DNA of 64,000 bases from Echria macrotheca. Taxonomy: Eukaryota; Ascomycota; Sordariomycetes; Sordariales; Schizotheciaceae. The stretch spans positions 1,426,001-1,490,000 of the forward strand of contig MU839833.1 in the NCBI GenBank assembly GCA_030411725.1, in the 5' to 3' direction. The translations under genes were made by a program, and so were the position numbers. The stretch's first letter is position 1. The number at the start of each line of letters is the position of its first letter. The notes beneath the pieces are model-generated. The model was not told the DNA's origin. It saw only the letters and a list, made by a program, of their open reading frames with translations, and made no database searches. Of the stretch, positions 32,783 through 44,496 are shown one piece after another.

Positions 32783-35700
32783 CTAATGGGTTTGGTGGTA
32801 ATTATTTCCCCAGCCTCCTCTCGGCTGCTGGTTCCCGTAGTAACCAAACCCTTGGCCGTATCCGGCAGCACCGTAGCCGCTCTGGTGACCCTGGCCACCG
32901 CTGGCACTCATACCGTAGCCACCAGCAGCCGTTTGGTTGCCATGCAGGCCCTGCTGTCCCTGCAGAGGGCCCGGATAAGCACCGTATCCACCAATTCCAG
33001 AGAGCCCGCCGGGTTGGGAGGACTGCGGAGGAAGTCCTGCTTGCGACGGGCCGTTATTGGCGGCAGAGCCGGGGCGAGCGGCGGCGCCCAGCGAAGGGCT
33101 GGGTCCGCTGGGGGCCTTCGCGTCGCCAAAAGGCTTCAGGTCATCCGAGGCCGCGGGTCCACTCCCTGGCTGAGGTCCGGGTGCGTTGAATGACTGGCCG
33201 CCCTGGGACGGGTAACCCGAGGCATTGCGGGAGAATGCATCGTGCATGCCGCCGAAGCCGCTGCTGCCCAGGCCTTGTCCCTGGCCAGACTGGTTTGACG
33301 CGGACCGATTGTAATCGCCCAAGCCGGCCCCAATGGCCGCGTCGCGATGAATGCTAGATGCGCCAAATCCTCCGCCGGGAGAGGAGCCATACCCATGAGG
33401 AGCCTGAGGCGTAATGCCGAACTGGCTCGATTGGTATCCCAATCCGGCCTTTCCGTACGGGCCACCATACGACCCGGAATATCCGCCTTGGAAGCCACCC
33501 ATGTAGCCCGAGTAGTAAGGGCTGTTATAATACGGGTGTTGTTGGCTACCGTAAAACTCTTGCGACTGATGAGCACCGTGTGATTGTCCCTGAGCCACTT
33601 GACCTGTCTGGCCTTGCGCACCAGTCTGACTGGGAGTAGGGTTTGCAGTCGCCGGGGTATCGGCGGCTGTGGTAGGGCCAAACCGACCCTGTGCGCCGCT
33701 CTGGGGGTACTGGTTCGGGATGTCGTTTTGCGGCACGTTGTAGCCGCTAAAGGATCTCTGCGGCTGAGAAGCCAGACCTTCTTGTTGACCTTGAGCACCG
33801 TGTTGCTGTCCAAAGCCCTGGTTATAGTAGGCGTTGTACGCGGTCCGGCCCTGAGGATCGGCAGTGTAGAACGACGAATATTCGCTCGGCGCCGAGCTGA
33901 AGGCGCCGCCTGGTTGTTGCGGCAGCTGGGCCTGAGCCGATTGTGCCTGGCTGGCAAACGGACCGGCCTCGAACTGGCTCTGACCGGCCGGGGCGCTCGG
34001 AGGCTGCTGAGCAAACGAATCGAACGGCTTCGAGGCTGGGAAGGAGCTGGGCTCCGGGGGCGCCGGCTGGCCGAATCGGGTGTACTGCTGGGCACTGGGG
34101 GCAGTAGGAGGTTGCACGGCTGTATTCATTAGCAAGACGTTGGGGGCAGCTTGAGATGGAAACACACCCTGCGGAGGAGCAGAGGGAGCCGCCTGGGGGG
34201 CGGTGGGCACAGCGGCTTGGGCATGGTTAGCTAGACGGAACCAGTGAATTGCAGGATCAAGATAACCCATACCAGCAGGGCCAGTGGGAGGCAGCGAGGC
34301 TGCGGGCTTCTGCGCGGGGAAGGCCTCGGGGACGGGAGCAGGTTGGGGAGGGGGGAGGGAGGTACGCGGGTGCGCGACGGGCGAGTCCTCGGGAGGCTGG
34401 ACGCGCGTCTCGGGCTCTTCGCGGTCGCCGTCAATGTCATCGTCGATAGGCCCGTTCAAGCTGAAAGCGCCAAACTGGACCGCGGCACGATCGACCTGGT
34501 CACGGTTTCCGGGCATGCGGACTGCCTCGCGCTGCTCGAGAATGCGGCGGGAGTGGCTCGGGGTGCGGTTCGCAGCGCGCTCGGTGGCCTTGGTGGCCGT
34601 CGCGGCGTAACCGCTCGTCGGGGCACGGGGTTGGTGCTGCTGTTGCGAGGCCGAGAGGGGAGTGGCTGTCGCGCTCGGCGCCTGAGCCCGCGGGTCCCAA
34701 GAATCCGTCGCTTCGCTACGGGCAGTACCGGTGGGAGCAGGGTGTGATTCATCAGCAATTTGTTCAAGGTTAGTCTCCGTCAGCTGGTCCTTTGAAGGCG
34801 GAAGCGCAATCTCTGGGACCACAACAGTATTCTGCTCCGGAGCAGGAGGTGTGACGGTCTCCTCCTCGGGCTCGGGTGTCTGTTCCTCGGCGGCAGGAGC
34901 CTCGGGCTCAGCCGGTGTAGTCTCTGCCGGGGGCAGCGGTTCGATCGTCGGCTCGGCCGGCTTCGGGGTCGGTCCCTCCTTCGGCTTGGGAGTAGGTTTC
35001 GGTGTGGTAGATTGTCTCAGCATGCTAGCCCAGGTCTTGGGAGCATTCTCGACGGGCTTCGGAGGCGCAACAGGCGCAGGGGCGGTCTCGACAGGAGCTT
35101 CGGGAGTCACGGTCGGCTCTTCATCGACTGACTTCCACTCCGAGGCTTCTTCGGTCGGGACCGAGAGCTGCGACGTCTCCTTGGCACGGGTGCCGGGTGT
35201 CGCCACGGTCGACTTGCCACGGGCACCGCCGCGGCCGCCGCGCTCTGTAGCTCTGCCACGACCACCCCGTCCGCTTTCTAGACCGCGGCCGCCGCGTCCA
35301 TGTCGAGCTCCTCCAGCGGGAGCTGAGTCGGCAGTCGTCGTGGTGAAGCGATCATTCTTCTCCTTGGGTCGGATGCGCTCCTTCTTCGGCTTGGAAACCT
35401 CGCCCCACTGCGCAATCGTGCCTGTCGGGACCTCATATTAGCTCAATGCCCGAAACCAGCAAATGGACCATGGAGGGGAGTTGTTGGTGAAGCTAGGGAT
35501 GGTAGCTTTCTGGAATCGAGTGGTGCACGGCAAGGTGCGCACAAATACAGAAAATACCTTACCCTCTGCGATGCGAGACACAGCCAGGTTTTCATCGCCA
35601 TCGGTCTCGCGCAGGGCGAACAGAATATCAACGTCGGACCAATCGGGGACAATCTCTTTGATCACGCCGACCTTGGTGCCGTATAGCTTCTTGAGCTGGC

Positions 35701-35884
35701 CGACCTCGCCCTCGTCGTCGAGCGTGGGCAGGGCTGAATCTGTATCGTGCTTCGAGTCGCCGTTGGTAGTTGGGGTGCGGTTGGCGATGCGGCTGCCGCC
35801 CCGAGTTGAATGACCTCCGCCGCGGCCGCCACGGCCGGTGCCTCTGCCGCGAGAGGCAACAGGCCGGGTCTGTACCTCAGACAT
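32783..35884 (-). CDS. def1: RNA polymerase II degradation factor Def1-like, CUE domain
   Basis: Two exons (35563-35884 and 32783-35421, intron 141 nt) give 986 residues. The start MSEVQTRPVASRGRGTG opens an RG-rich segment. A CUE ubiquitin-binding domain lies at about 52-110 ('GQLKKLYGTKVGVIKEIV', 'DVDILFALRETDGDENLAVSRI'); splicing then adds GTIAQWGEV. A second RGG-rich block follows (about 140-172). The middle is Pro/Thr/Glu-rich and the last 500 residues are Gln/Gly/Ser/Tyr-rich. Def1 helps remove stalled Pol II by ubiquitin-dependent degradation; in yeast its Gln-rich C-terminus is cleaved off to let it enter the nucleus. The domain order here matches that design. Confidence 0.88.
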
Positions 35885-37434
35885 GGCTGAGATGTGGGAT
35901 GGGATGAAGGGAATTGGGAAAGAGGGCGTCTCGGCGGCAAACCAGGCAGGCGACCAGGACAGCTCAGGCGAAGAAAAAGTTCAAAGGCAATCGGCGATGA
36001 TTTGGTCCGCACTGGGCGAAGAGCGTGCGATCCTGGAGATGGACCAGGCCAGGTGGTGAGTAATGTGGTTTTAGGAAGAACGACATGCAGGAGAGAGATG
36101 GAAGGGAGCAGGCCAAGGAGGAACTCGGTTCGTTTTTTTGACGATTCAGAATTGGCCCGCCCAGCAAGCAAAAACGCAGAGGCCACCTGCAGCACACCCG
36201 CACCCACAACGAAAACCTCTGGTAACGAAACCTCTGATCTGGGCCGGCAAACCACGTCAGGCGGCTGCAAACGCTGATTTGACAATCACTGCGCACACGG
36301 ACTAAAAGAATATTTTGGCAGTCACTATGCCTCAGGGCAACGGGCACTGTTCAGGTTTTCAGCAGGCCTGCAACGAGACTGCAAACAGCAAAGCCGTGTG
36401 GACGCAGGGCGTGAAAGGGAGTCACGCAGCCCTGCAGAGAGACCAAGGCATAGAGACAATGTTGCGGCACACTTTTCAGAGACTCAAAGACAAGCCGGCG
36501 GCATCGTGAATCGCATCATGCCCTTTTCTCTGTTCCAATTGAACGAGATTGAATCAGACCTGCAACGACTTGCCCCCTGAGCACCTGATCAGGAGAGGCA
36601 TCCCTGATGCGACAAAGGAGGCGAAGTCGTCCAGCTGGCTCGCGTCGGGCGCGCCCCAGGCCAGAACCGGGCAGCTGCCTGCTGGGCGGTGGTTGGCTGG
36701 GGTGGCGTCGCGGGCTGGCGCGTGCTGCCCACAGCGCGACCCCAGCCAGAACGACGTCAGTTCAGGTACGGTTCCAAACCGGCCTAGCGTGAAGTCACAT
36801 GACTACGTATCTACTTGCGACAAAGCGACTTTTGCAAGCTCCAGAGGAAAGGAACCACAGAGACCGAGAGCAAAGGACGGTCTTGGATTTATCGCTACTC
36901 TTCGGCCGAGTGTATTACGGACGATGGGCAGGTGTTAACGGATTGATGAGACACGGATGGAGGTCAGATGAGCTCAGAGCTCCAATGGCGTGGACCCTGT
37001 GCAAATCCAGGCGGCATAGTGACACCGTGACTCGCTGCGTGCCTTGTCCTTTATATGTTGTTTATCTGAGCAGCTACGGAATTCTGACAGCAGACCATAC
37101 TGATTTTGGGCCGTACTCTACCACAGTAGATAAACAAACGGCATGGTGATGGCTTGAAGCTCGGCATAATGCCAGGCACCATGCCGCGATAAGATAAGAT
37201 CCCCGCGGGTTGGCAGGCTGGCTCGGCCAAGTGGGTCCGCATTTGGGGTTGTCAAACCACCGCATCATTGACGACAGCCGATCACCAAGCAGCCATCATC
37301 ACGACACCTTGGGCCCGACGACACCTTAAGCCCCTCGACACCTTAGGCCCCAGGACGCCTTAGACCAGCTGCCGAAACCTTTGGGCCGTTGTTGAGATCT
37401 TTGGCAGTTGTGCGGGATCGCTCCAGCCGGCACC
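35885..37434. promoter_or_regulatory. Divergent intergenic region with tandem repeat
   Basis: 1.5 kb between Def1 (minus) and the next plus-strand gene. Near the right end, 37302-37368 holds four degenerate 17 bp repeats. Nothing else was recognised; ORFs of 60-130 codons at 36315-37149 show no pattern. Confidence 0.5.
37302..37368. repeat. Four-copy 17 bp tandem repeat in a promoter or leader
   Basis: Copies: CGACACCTTGGGCCCGA (37302), CGACACCTTAAGCCCCT (37319), CGACACCTTAGGCCCCAG (37336) and a shorter GACGCCTTAGACCAG (37354). The array ends 66 bases before the ATG of the next gene, so it lies in its leader or core promoter. Confidence 0.8.
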
Positions 37435-38661
37435 ATGTTCAAGACCAAGACGCTGAGCTCGTTCAAGGGCATGTTCCCGCCCATCCACCAACCGCTGCCC
37501 CTCGACAAGCGCGAATCCAAGAAGCTGCTCGAAACCATCACCTCCTCCTTCCGCGCCCAGCTCGACCGCGAACATGGTGCTCCCACCACGAGACCCCCGT
37601 TATCAGCACCCACAGCCAGACACCTATCAGCTGCCGGGGCGAACATCCCCGAAAGACCCGTCGACCGCCATCTACGCGCAATTCTGACAAACCCGCTTTT
37701 CGGCCAGAATAATGAACCAACAGCGCCACGGGAGACCAAATCTCCACTCCTCTCCAGCTCCGGGCGCAACCACAAGGAGGTCTTTGAGAAGGCGGTCGGC
37801 AAGGGTCTCATGACGATCGACCGCGCCCACGGTTTTCTTCTCGCCGTCCTCAAGAGCATCCGCGAGTCATCAACGGGATCAGTTTCGCTGGGCATGCGGG
37901 AGTCAGGCGCAGGGCTATTGGTCGTGCAATGGCTGCGCGCGTCTGGCCAGGAGCAGGGTCTGTCCTTCCTCTCAAACAAGCGGTTCATCCAGCTCTTGCT
38001 TCGATACATGGTGGCCGGTGACCTCAGCGGGCTGGCCTGGACTTGGTTTCAGCGGCTGATAGAGATGGAGAAAGCTGCCGACGACGCCCGTCCGCAGGCA
38101 TTGCTTGAATCTCTTGTCGTGGCCCAGTGGGAGACGCAGGGTCTCGAGGAGGCGTACTCATCCATCCTCAAGGCCGACGGGCTGGTTCGCGAGCACGACG
38201 TATCACCGGATATGCTGAGCCAGGCGTGGGTGACGATCGCGCGAAGGACGGCGACCGACTCGTGGGGCCACAAGATGCCGACGGCGGATTTGTTTGAGTC
38301 GTTTCTTGGGGTTGGCAGGCGCATTCCGGCTGCCCATCTGCTCGAGGACGCACATCTCGACCTGCACCACCCGACGAAGCCATCACACGACCGCGCCGTT
38401 GAACTCTTGTCGAGTGACGGCATCTGGCGCGAGGTCAGCCGGTTCAAGTCGGACAGCAGCTTTGCCAAGGTTCTCAAGCTGCTGAGCTTCGACACACTCA
38501 AGCATTTGGTGAGGGTTGGCGAGGTGAAGCTGGCCGAGGAGGTGTTGGTGCGGATTAGTGCGTTGCTGAACTCACCGCGGCTGGAGCTGGATTTGTCGCA
38601 ACGCGAGTATTTTGAGGATGCGATGCGGTGGTTTCGGGGGGAGGATCGGGCGTTGTACTAG
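37435..38661 (+). CDS. Conserved fungal protein of unknown function, helical
   Basis: Single exon, 408 residues from the ATG at 37435 (CACCATGT context). The N-terminus MFKTKTLSSFKGMFPPIHQPL is basic and lacks acidic residues, so a mitochondrial location is possible. Around residue 80 there is 'RPVDRHLRAILTNPLF', then a long run of amphipathic helices (about 105-405) with a spacing that recalls PPR or TPR-like solenoids, for example 'LLLRYMVAGDLSGLAWTWFQ' and 'VGEVKLAEEVLVRISALL'. No catalytic motif is visible. A helical-repeat RNA- or protein-binding role is only a guess. It converges on the kelch gene. Confidence 0.75.
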   Translation: MFKTKTLSSFKGMFPPIHQPLPLDKRESKKLLETITSSFRAQLDREHGAPTTRPPLSAPTARHLSAAGANIPERPVDRHLRAILTNPLFGQNNEPTAPRETKSPLLSSSGRNHKEVFEKAVGKGLMTIDRAHGFLLAVLKSIRESSTGSVSLGMRESGAGLLVVQWLRASGQEQGLSFLSNKRFIQLLLRYMVAGDLSGLAWTWFQRLIEMEKAADDARPQALLESLVVAQWETQGLEEAYSSILKADGLVREHDVSPDMLSQAWVTIARRTATDSWGHKMPTADLFESFLGVGRRIPAAHLLEDAHLDLHHPTKPSHDRAVELLSSDGIWREVSRFKSDSSFAKVLKLLSFDTLKHLVRVGEVKLAEEVLVRISALLNSPRLELDLSQREYFEDAMRWFRGEDRALY

Positions 38662-39347
38662 TGATGATACCGTGTCTATAAGATTTATCTACTGGATTAT
38701 ATACTGCTACTGCGTGGTTGGTCTAGAGAATTGTCAATACAGCAAGCGTCCATGCCGAGGACTCTCAAAAACTGAGTATCCCACCGAGCCCATACCAATG
38801 AAACAAATCCTGCCCCAGCGAAGATGTAGCCATACAACCATGGGTCATACCATCATGGGCCATGGAACCATGTAAGTTAGTGACTGAGGATTAAAGGACT
38901 TTCCTGGGCAATAAGTCACCAGTACGCTGATGAAGCAGGCGGGTCACCATCCCAGTCTCTGTTTACTCGCAGGGCAAATAGACGAAGTCACCCACAGCCA
39001 GACATCCTGAAAAGACAGATCTGTCACGGACAACTGACCAGACCAACAAGACGACACACAATACATGCCCTTCCACGAGTTCAGCCTCCCACAGTGATAC
39101 AATCCCATCATATCATTCATTAACCGTGATTAGACCTATAGAGCTGCTATCCTGTTGCTCGTTGCTCGTTGCTCGTTGCTATGTTTTGTGTATACGCAAA
39201 GTATTGTATCTACAGTACTCTCTCCTCTTTCTCTCTCTCTCTCGCTCAAAAAAACAAGAAGGGTATCCGAACAAAACCCAGCAAGCCAGCCACACAGCCC
39301 ACCCACCTACCCAAGAAGTGCCATGTCCATGTAACAAAAACAAAGGA
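38662..39347. other. Convergent intergenic region
   Basis: 686 bp between two genes facing each other. It contains a small TCGTTGC tandem repeat (about 39155-39179) and a TC microsatellite (39228-39243). No gene. Confidence 0.55.
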
Positions 39348-42300
39348 TTAAAACCCATCATGTCCCCCCCTCTCCCTCTCCCTCTCCCTTGAGTCCCGCC
39401 CCCCAATGTCCCCCGCCTCATTCTCACTCTCCAGCCCATTCACAACCCGCAGCGCCCTCCTCGGGCCCATAACCACACTGAAAAAACTCGGCTCCTGCCC
39501 GTCCAACAACCTCTCGGCCGTCGACTCGCCGCTCTCATCGCTATCACTCCGTCTTGGCACGCCCCCGACCCCGACCCCGGCCCCGCCAACATCCGGTGGT
39601 GAAACCCCACTCCCAATCCCGCTTCCCACGCCAGGCGACGTACCCGTTCCGGTCCCCGTGCCTGTAGTATGACTCTGCGAATGTAAATAACTCCCCGTCG
39701 TGCCACTCCCACTCCCACTCCCACTCGCACCACCGGGCATACCGGCAATCCACCACGTCGGCCTGGTCGCCTCGCTCCCTCCCCTGCTGTAGTACCCACT
39801 CTCGCGTGGTGTGGGCTCATCATCTAGGAACTGTTTCGGGACTGCTTGTCCTCCTCCTCCTCCTCCGAGGAAAGAATCGATAGTCGAGGTGGAAGGATAC
39901 CGCACCTTTCCACCCACCGGCCGGGAGGAGGAAGCCCTCTTCTCATTGATCGGATCCCCTTCGCCCTCGCCGTGGGAGGTATGCAACCTCTGCCCGCCAA
40001 AGAACGCCGCAGCCAGCCCGCCGAGCCGGTTGACAGACGTAGACGGGTTATAGTACCGATTCGTCAGGGCGAGGTGCGAGCGGTACGCCCTGACCTGTCT
40101 CCGATAAAGCCAAGCGCAATAGCCCAGATATCCCGCTAGTAACCCCGCGAGGCCGGCAATCACGCCCGCGGCGATGAGACCCGCCCTGCGCGGGTCATTC
40201 CCCCCCTCCACTGACGAAGGGTCGTTCGGCGACGAAGACCCAGGCTTGAGCGTCGACGTGGCCCCGGGTCCCCACTGCGTCACCGTCGCCGTGCTCCCCG
40301 CCGCGGTGACCGTAAACACCGGCGGCTTTCCCGTCGCAAACGGGCCGGCGGTCGCAGGACCAGCATAGGGCGTCGTGGCCGTCGCGTGGCCGTCCGCGTC
40401 GCCGCCGATGATGCTCGCCACCTCGGGCGGCACTTTGTACCCGTACGAATTGGCCAGCACGGAATTCTCAGGATGCAAATCGGGAGGGTGGTCGAGCGCG
40501 CTGAACCGGTTCGTCCACTGCAGCGAGCTCGCGTCGAACACATAGATGCCCGGCGACTCGCACGGGATCGTGGTCGCGTTGACGTAGCCTCCTACCACGA
40601 CGATCTGGCCGTCGCGCAGGTTGCACGTGTGCCCGGCGCGGGGAGGGGGGCCGTCCGACAGGTCGACTTTGATCCAGATGAAGGCCGGGATGGAGAGGAT
40701 GTACATGTCCGAGTATTGGATCTGTTGTCTCTATTCTCTGTGTTAGCTGACTCAGGATAAGAGCGGGAGAGAAAAACGTACGTAGGGCTGCAGGTTCTGC
40801 CCGCCATACAGATAGATATTAAAACTGGACGCGTCCGGGGCCGAGGCGATCACGGCGCACGCGTTCACCCGCACCGACGGCGGCGTGCCGCTCGTCTGCT
40901 GGTGGAACCACTCCGAGTTGGCGATATCGTACACATCCAGCGTCGAGAGCGACTCCGAAAAACTGTCGGCCGTGCCGCCGCCGAGCCCGATCAGCACCCC
41001 CTTCTCGCCCCAGCCGGGCACGAACACCAGCACGCCGTCTGCCCTCTCGGTGAACGCCGCGTCGGTCTGCAGCCCGCCCTGCGTGATGTTGCGGTAGGCG
41101 CCGCCGTCCCCGGCCCCGGCCGTGTGCAGTGCGTCCATGCCGTCGTTGAGATAGCCCGGATGGGTAAACTCGAGCAGGCTCTTGAGGTAGACGCGCGCGA
41201 TCTGGTTCGACCAGCCGGGCGTCGTCGACAGGTCGAGGTGGCCGCCAAAGTACCAGCTCAGACCGAGTTCTGGGACAGAAATCCCGGCGCCCTCGGCCGC
41301 TCGCTGGACGAGCACGCCGCCGGGCCCGGAGTGGTTGCCCTGCGACGTCTGGGGGGACGGGTACTCGGTCCACTGCTTGCTGCCGATGTTGTACTTCCAC
41401 ATGGACTCGGGCGCCGGCTCGACGTAGGGCGTGTCGGAGAACAGACCGCCATAGAGATAGAGGTTGTTGTAGTCGTTCCAGAGGTAGCCATTCGCGACGG
41501 CCGGTGGTCCTGATGGCTGGGTCAGGCCGCGTAGGGCCGGTGTCTGGACATTCCAGGACTTGGTGAGGTCCAGGGCGAGGAAGTCATTGTCTACCTGGTC
41601 AGTTTTGGTGTCTCATGATAAGAGGGTACACTTACTCCAAGTGTCAGATGTCTGACCCGCTGATGTCTTGGCCTGCCCGCCGTATATGTAGAGTGTCCCG
41701 TTGAGTTGTGCGGCTGTTTTGTCAGTGTAAGTCTGGCACCGGTGATGGCTAGAACTCACTTTGTTGACTCCACCTCTTACAAATCTGGGTCGGGCTGTCG
41801 GCCCTCGTCTCGAGGACCGGCCCGAACCCCTTTGGTCTCTGTTGAATCACGCCGGCATCCGCCCCGTTGAGTGAAACCGTCTCACGGCCGTTGTAGTAAC
41901 TGAACGCCGGCAGCACCACGGCAATAAGCAGGACCACCGTCGATATCCTCGAGAAGCTCGACATGCCCGGCGGTGGCGCGCTGGCCACGGTGCGGATTTT
42001 GGGTCGACGTCCGGGGGTCAGGCGCGAGTACCACTTCTGAGACGTCGGCGATGTTGGCGAGTGTTGTGTCTCTGGCTCGCGCTCGGGCTCAGATTTAGAA
42101 GGATTCCCGATCTCGCTGCGGCCGTCGTCGCTCTCGGTCTCACGCTCTGTGTTAAACCGGCTCTCGGTCTCGCGCTCCGTAACAAACCGGACGATGCGCG
42201 GTGTCGTCGGGGGCGTTGCGAGTCCTGTGAGCTCGCCAAACTCCTTGTAGTTCGGATAGTCGTCCGAGTCGAGGCCGAGCTCCCTAAACACCGACTTGCG

Positions 42301-42519
42301 GTCCTTTTTGATCTTGCTGATCATGTGGAACGAGACAGGACGTTGCGAGCCTTCACGTATCCGGTCATTCGTGTTTTGATGGTGGAACTTGGGACGCGGG
42401 GGAGGCGTCTTGGGGGAGGAAGATTCAGGGTCCGATGGAGGCCTGGACACGTTGACAAAGGTCATGATGGCGGTGCTGGACGCCGGAGCGACGATCGCCC
42501 AAGGCTGTGATATCGCCAC
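39348..42519 (-). CDS. Kelch beta-propeller membrane protein
   Basis: Four exons (41760-42519, 41636-41713, 40782-41590, 39348-40730; introns 46, 45, 51 nt) give 1009 residues. Kelch-type repeats include 'LYIYGGQAKTS', 'LYLYGGLFSD', 'IYLYGGQNLQPY' and 'QIVVVGGYVNATT', so residues about 235-600 should form a beta-propeller. One hydrophobic segment lies at 193-209 and a second, stronger one near 685-708 (AGLIAAGVIAGLAGLLAGYL), followed by YRRQVR. The C-terminal 300 residues are Gly/Ser/Thr-rich with GSGSG and GTGTG runs. Such proteins in fungi are usually surface or cell-end proteins. The first 185 residues are charged and may be cytosolic; an internal Met186 would turn the first hydrophobic segment into a signal peptide. 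Confidence 0.85.
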
Positions 42520-43759
42520 CCGGCGGCTGGATCAACGAGATATTACAATGAGGTCACTGGCGGGCTCTGATAGGAGCTTGCCCTGCAGACACCACAGAGT
42601 TGACCTCTCGATGTAAAGCTCAGACAAGTGATCAATACCAAGTAGGAACCATGACAATGAGAGCTAGTGTACAACGAGAAACTCCACGCGACGAGAGACC
42701 CATCCTATTTTGTGCTTTCCTGTCGTCGCAGATCAGGGTTCGAGCTCCAGCTCAGCCTGGGGTCGACAACAGGGACAGGAGCGGGGGAGCAGGGAGTCCG
42801 GGCCCTGGCAGGCGGGTGCAGTCGACATCATCGGGGGAAAGTCGCTATAGCAAAACGGTTTATAGAAGAGTTCGCACGGCACAGCGCCTTGATCTCGATC
42901 CGGGCTGGCGGTTGTGCTGGACCGGGCAGGCGCTCAAAACTTGGCAGACGAAATGCGCGGCGTCAATTTGCCGGTCGTTGCTTGCCTTGGCCAGACCGTC
43001 GACGGTTCTGGACGGGTGGTGTGTGCTGATTGGCCGAGACGGGCTTCCATGACCTCATATCGTCCATGCTTCGTTCCAGATCCAACTTCAGCATTCAGGG
43101 TCGCATTTGCGGGAGGTGATTGCGTGAATTCAGTTTTGGATGCAATTTTGACGAATTCCATCTACACGTGTAGTGTAGACTCGCAATGCCGTCTGAGAGA
43201 ACTGGGGAGGCAAAGAGGCAAGCCACATCCACGTTCGAGACGTGTGGCGGTGCAGGAGCCTGTGGCTTGTGTTCTATTTCTGTCTTTGCCTCCGATCTTC
43301 ACAAGCCGTCCAAAAGAGACTGAAGGCTACGGAATTCTGAATATCCGATGCATAGGGGCGTCCGAAGGCATTGCAGCCAGGTCTAGACCATCTAAGCCCA
43401 TACTATTATTCATACCTTAGGGATACTCGAACAGCCTCCGAGATCACACTTGAAGGTCGAGGGTTAGGGTTGGATATGGGTACTTGGACGGTGATGCTCA
43501 ACGCCATTGACTGTCACCGAACGAGTTGAGTCGGTGAAGAACTGCTGCTTCATCGCGTAGGTGCTAATCATTAATCACTGACATCGGTCGGTGCTGAGAG
43601 ACATGTCTCGTTCTGAGTCACTGGCGAAGCCCCAGTCGGGACCCTGCCTCCTGATGTCCGTATAAGTGCGGCTGAACCACGGCGTTACAGACAACTAGGA
43701 AGTCAAACCTCTCAACTTCCATCATCGAGCAAGGCAGAAAACAAAGAAAGGACCTCAAA
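42520..43759. promoter_or_regulatory. Divergent intergenic region (kelch gene / DUF4291 gene)
   Basis: 1.2 kb with both promoters. It includes a GGGTTAGGGTTGG word at 43459-43471, too short to count as an interstitial telomere. ORFs at 42600-43420 have no recognisable similarity. No gene called. Confidence 0.5.
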
Positions 43760-44383
43760 ATGACAGCCAAAACAACCCCCTACCGCCAAATCCGCGCCCT
43801 CTACGACGACGAAACCATAACAGTCTACCAAGCCTACAACACCACCATCGCCTCGGCCGCCGTCGCCCACCAGAAACTCAACGCCTCACCAGCCTTCCGT
43901 ACAACGCGCATGACCTGGATCAAGCCCTCCTGGAACTGGATGCTCTACCGCGCAGGCTACTCCTACAAAGACCCAGGGCAGGAACGAATCCTCGCTCTGC
44001 GCATGCGACACGACGACTTCATCGGCCTCCTTCGACGGGGTGTCCAGGACCCGGACACCGACAAACTGCCAGAGATACGAATCCAGTGGGACCCGGAGCG
44101 AAGCGTAAAACTGGGACGGCTCGAGTACCGGAGTATTCAGATCGGGATTCCAGCTAGTATCAGCGAGGCGTGGGTGGAAAAGATGATTGTGTCCATCGAG
44201 GACGTGACTGAGAGAGCAAGAGAATTAAAGAGGGTGCTGGACGAGCGCCCCGACATTGCCATTGACGAACTAATCGAGCTGGGCCTGGTGCCGGTCGAGC
44301 GGCCGTTTGATATCCCCGACGACTTACAAAAAGGACTGGGGATGGTGGAATCATCGGCCGATGTCATAGACCTACACAGATAA
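43760..44383 (+). CDS. DUF4291 family protein
   Basis: Single exon, 207 residues. Family blocks are clear: 'YRQIRALYDDETITVYQAY' near the start, 'RMTWIKPSWNWMLYRAGY' at about 49-66, and 'GQERILALRM' at 72-81. The family occurs in bacteria and fungi, as a small stand-alone protein; its activity is not established. The last third is a charged helix (EDVTERARELKRVLDERPD) that is outside the conserved core. The gene stands alone between kelch and Dap1 genes. The final 48 bases of the coding sequence belong to the first unit of a 65 bp tandem duplication (separate entry). Confidence 0.88.
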   Translation: MTAKTTPYRQIRALYDDETITVYQAYNTTIASAAVAHQKLNASPAFRTTRMTWIKPSWNWMLYRAGYSYKDPGQERILALRMRHDDFIGLLRRGVQDPDTDKLPEIRIQWDPERSVKLGRLEYRSIQIGIPASISEAWVEKMIVSIEDVTERARELKRVLDERPDIAIDELIELGLVPVERPFDIPDDLQKGLGMVESSADVIDLHR

Positions 44384-44462
44384 ACTGCATACCCGTCCAA
44401 CTGGGGATGGTGGACTCATCAACGCCAATGTCATAGATCACACACAGATAAATTGCATACCC
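44336..44462. repeat. 65 bp tandem duplication across the DUF4291 stop codon
   Basis: Unit 1 is 44336-44400 and unit 2 is 44401-44462. Both begin CTGGGGATGGTGGAMTCATC and contain AATGTCATAGA or GATGTCATAGA, CACACAGATAAA and TTGCATACC or CTGCATACC. The first unit encodes the last residues and the stop of the DUF4291 protein; the second lies in its 3' flank. The copies differ at several sites and by small indels. Confidence 0.85.
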
Positions 44463-44496
44463 TCCCCTATTCACACTTGCCATCCTCATCTGTCTT

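Noticed and set aside
43459..43471. GGGTTAGGGTTGG, telomere-like; also CCCTAACCC near 2986
   Set aside because: Under two repeat units each, expected by chance.
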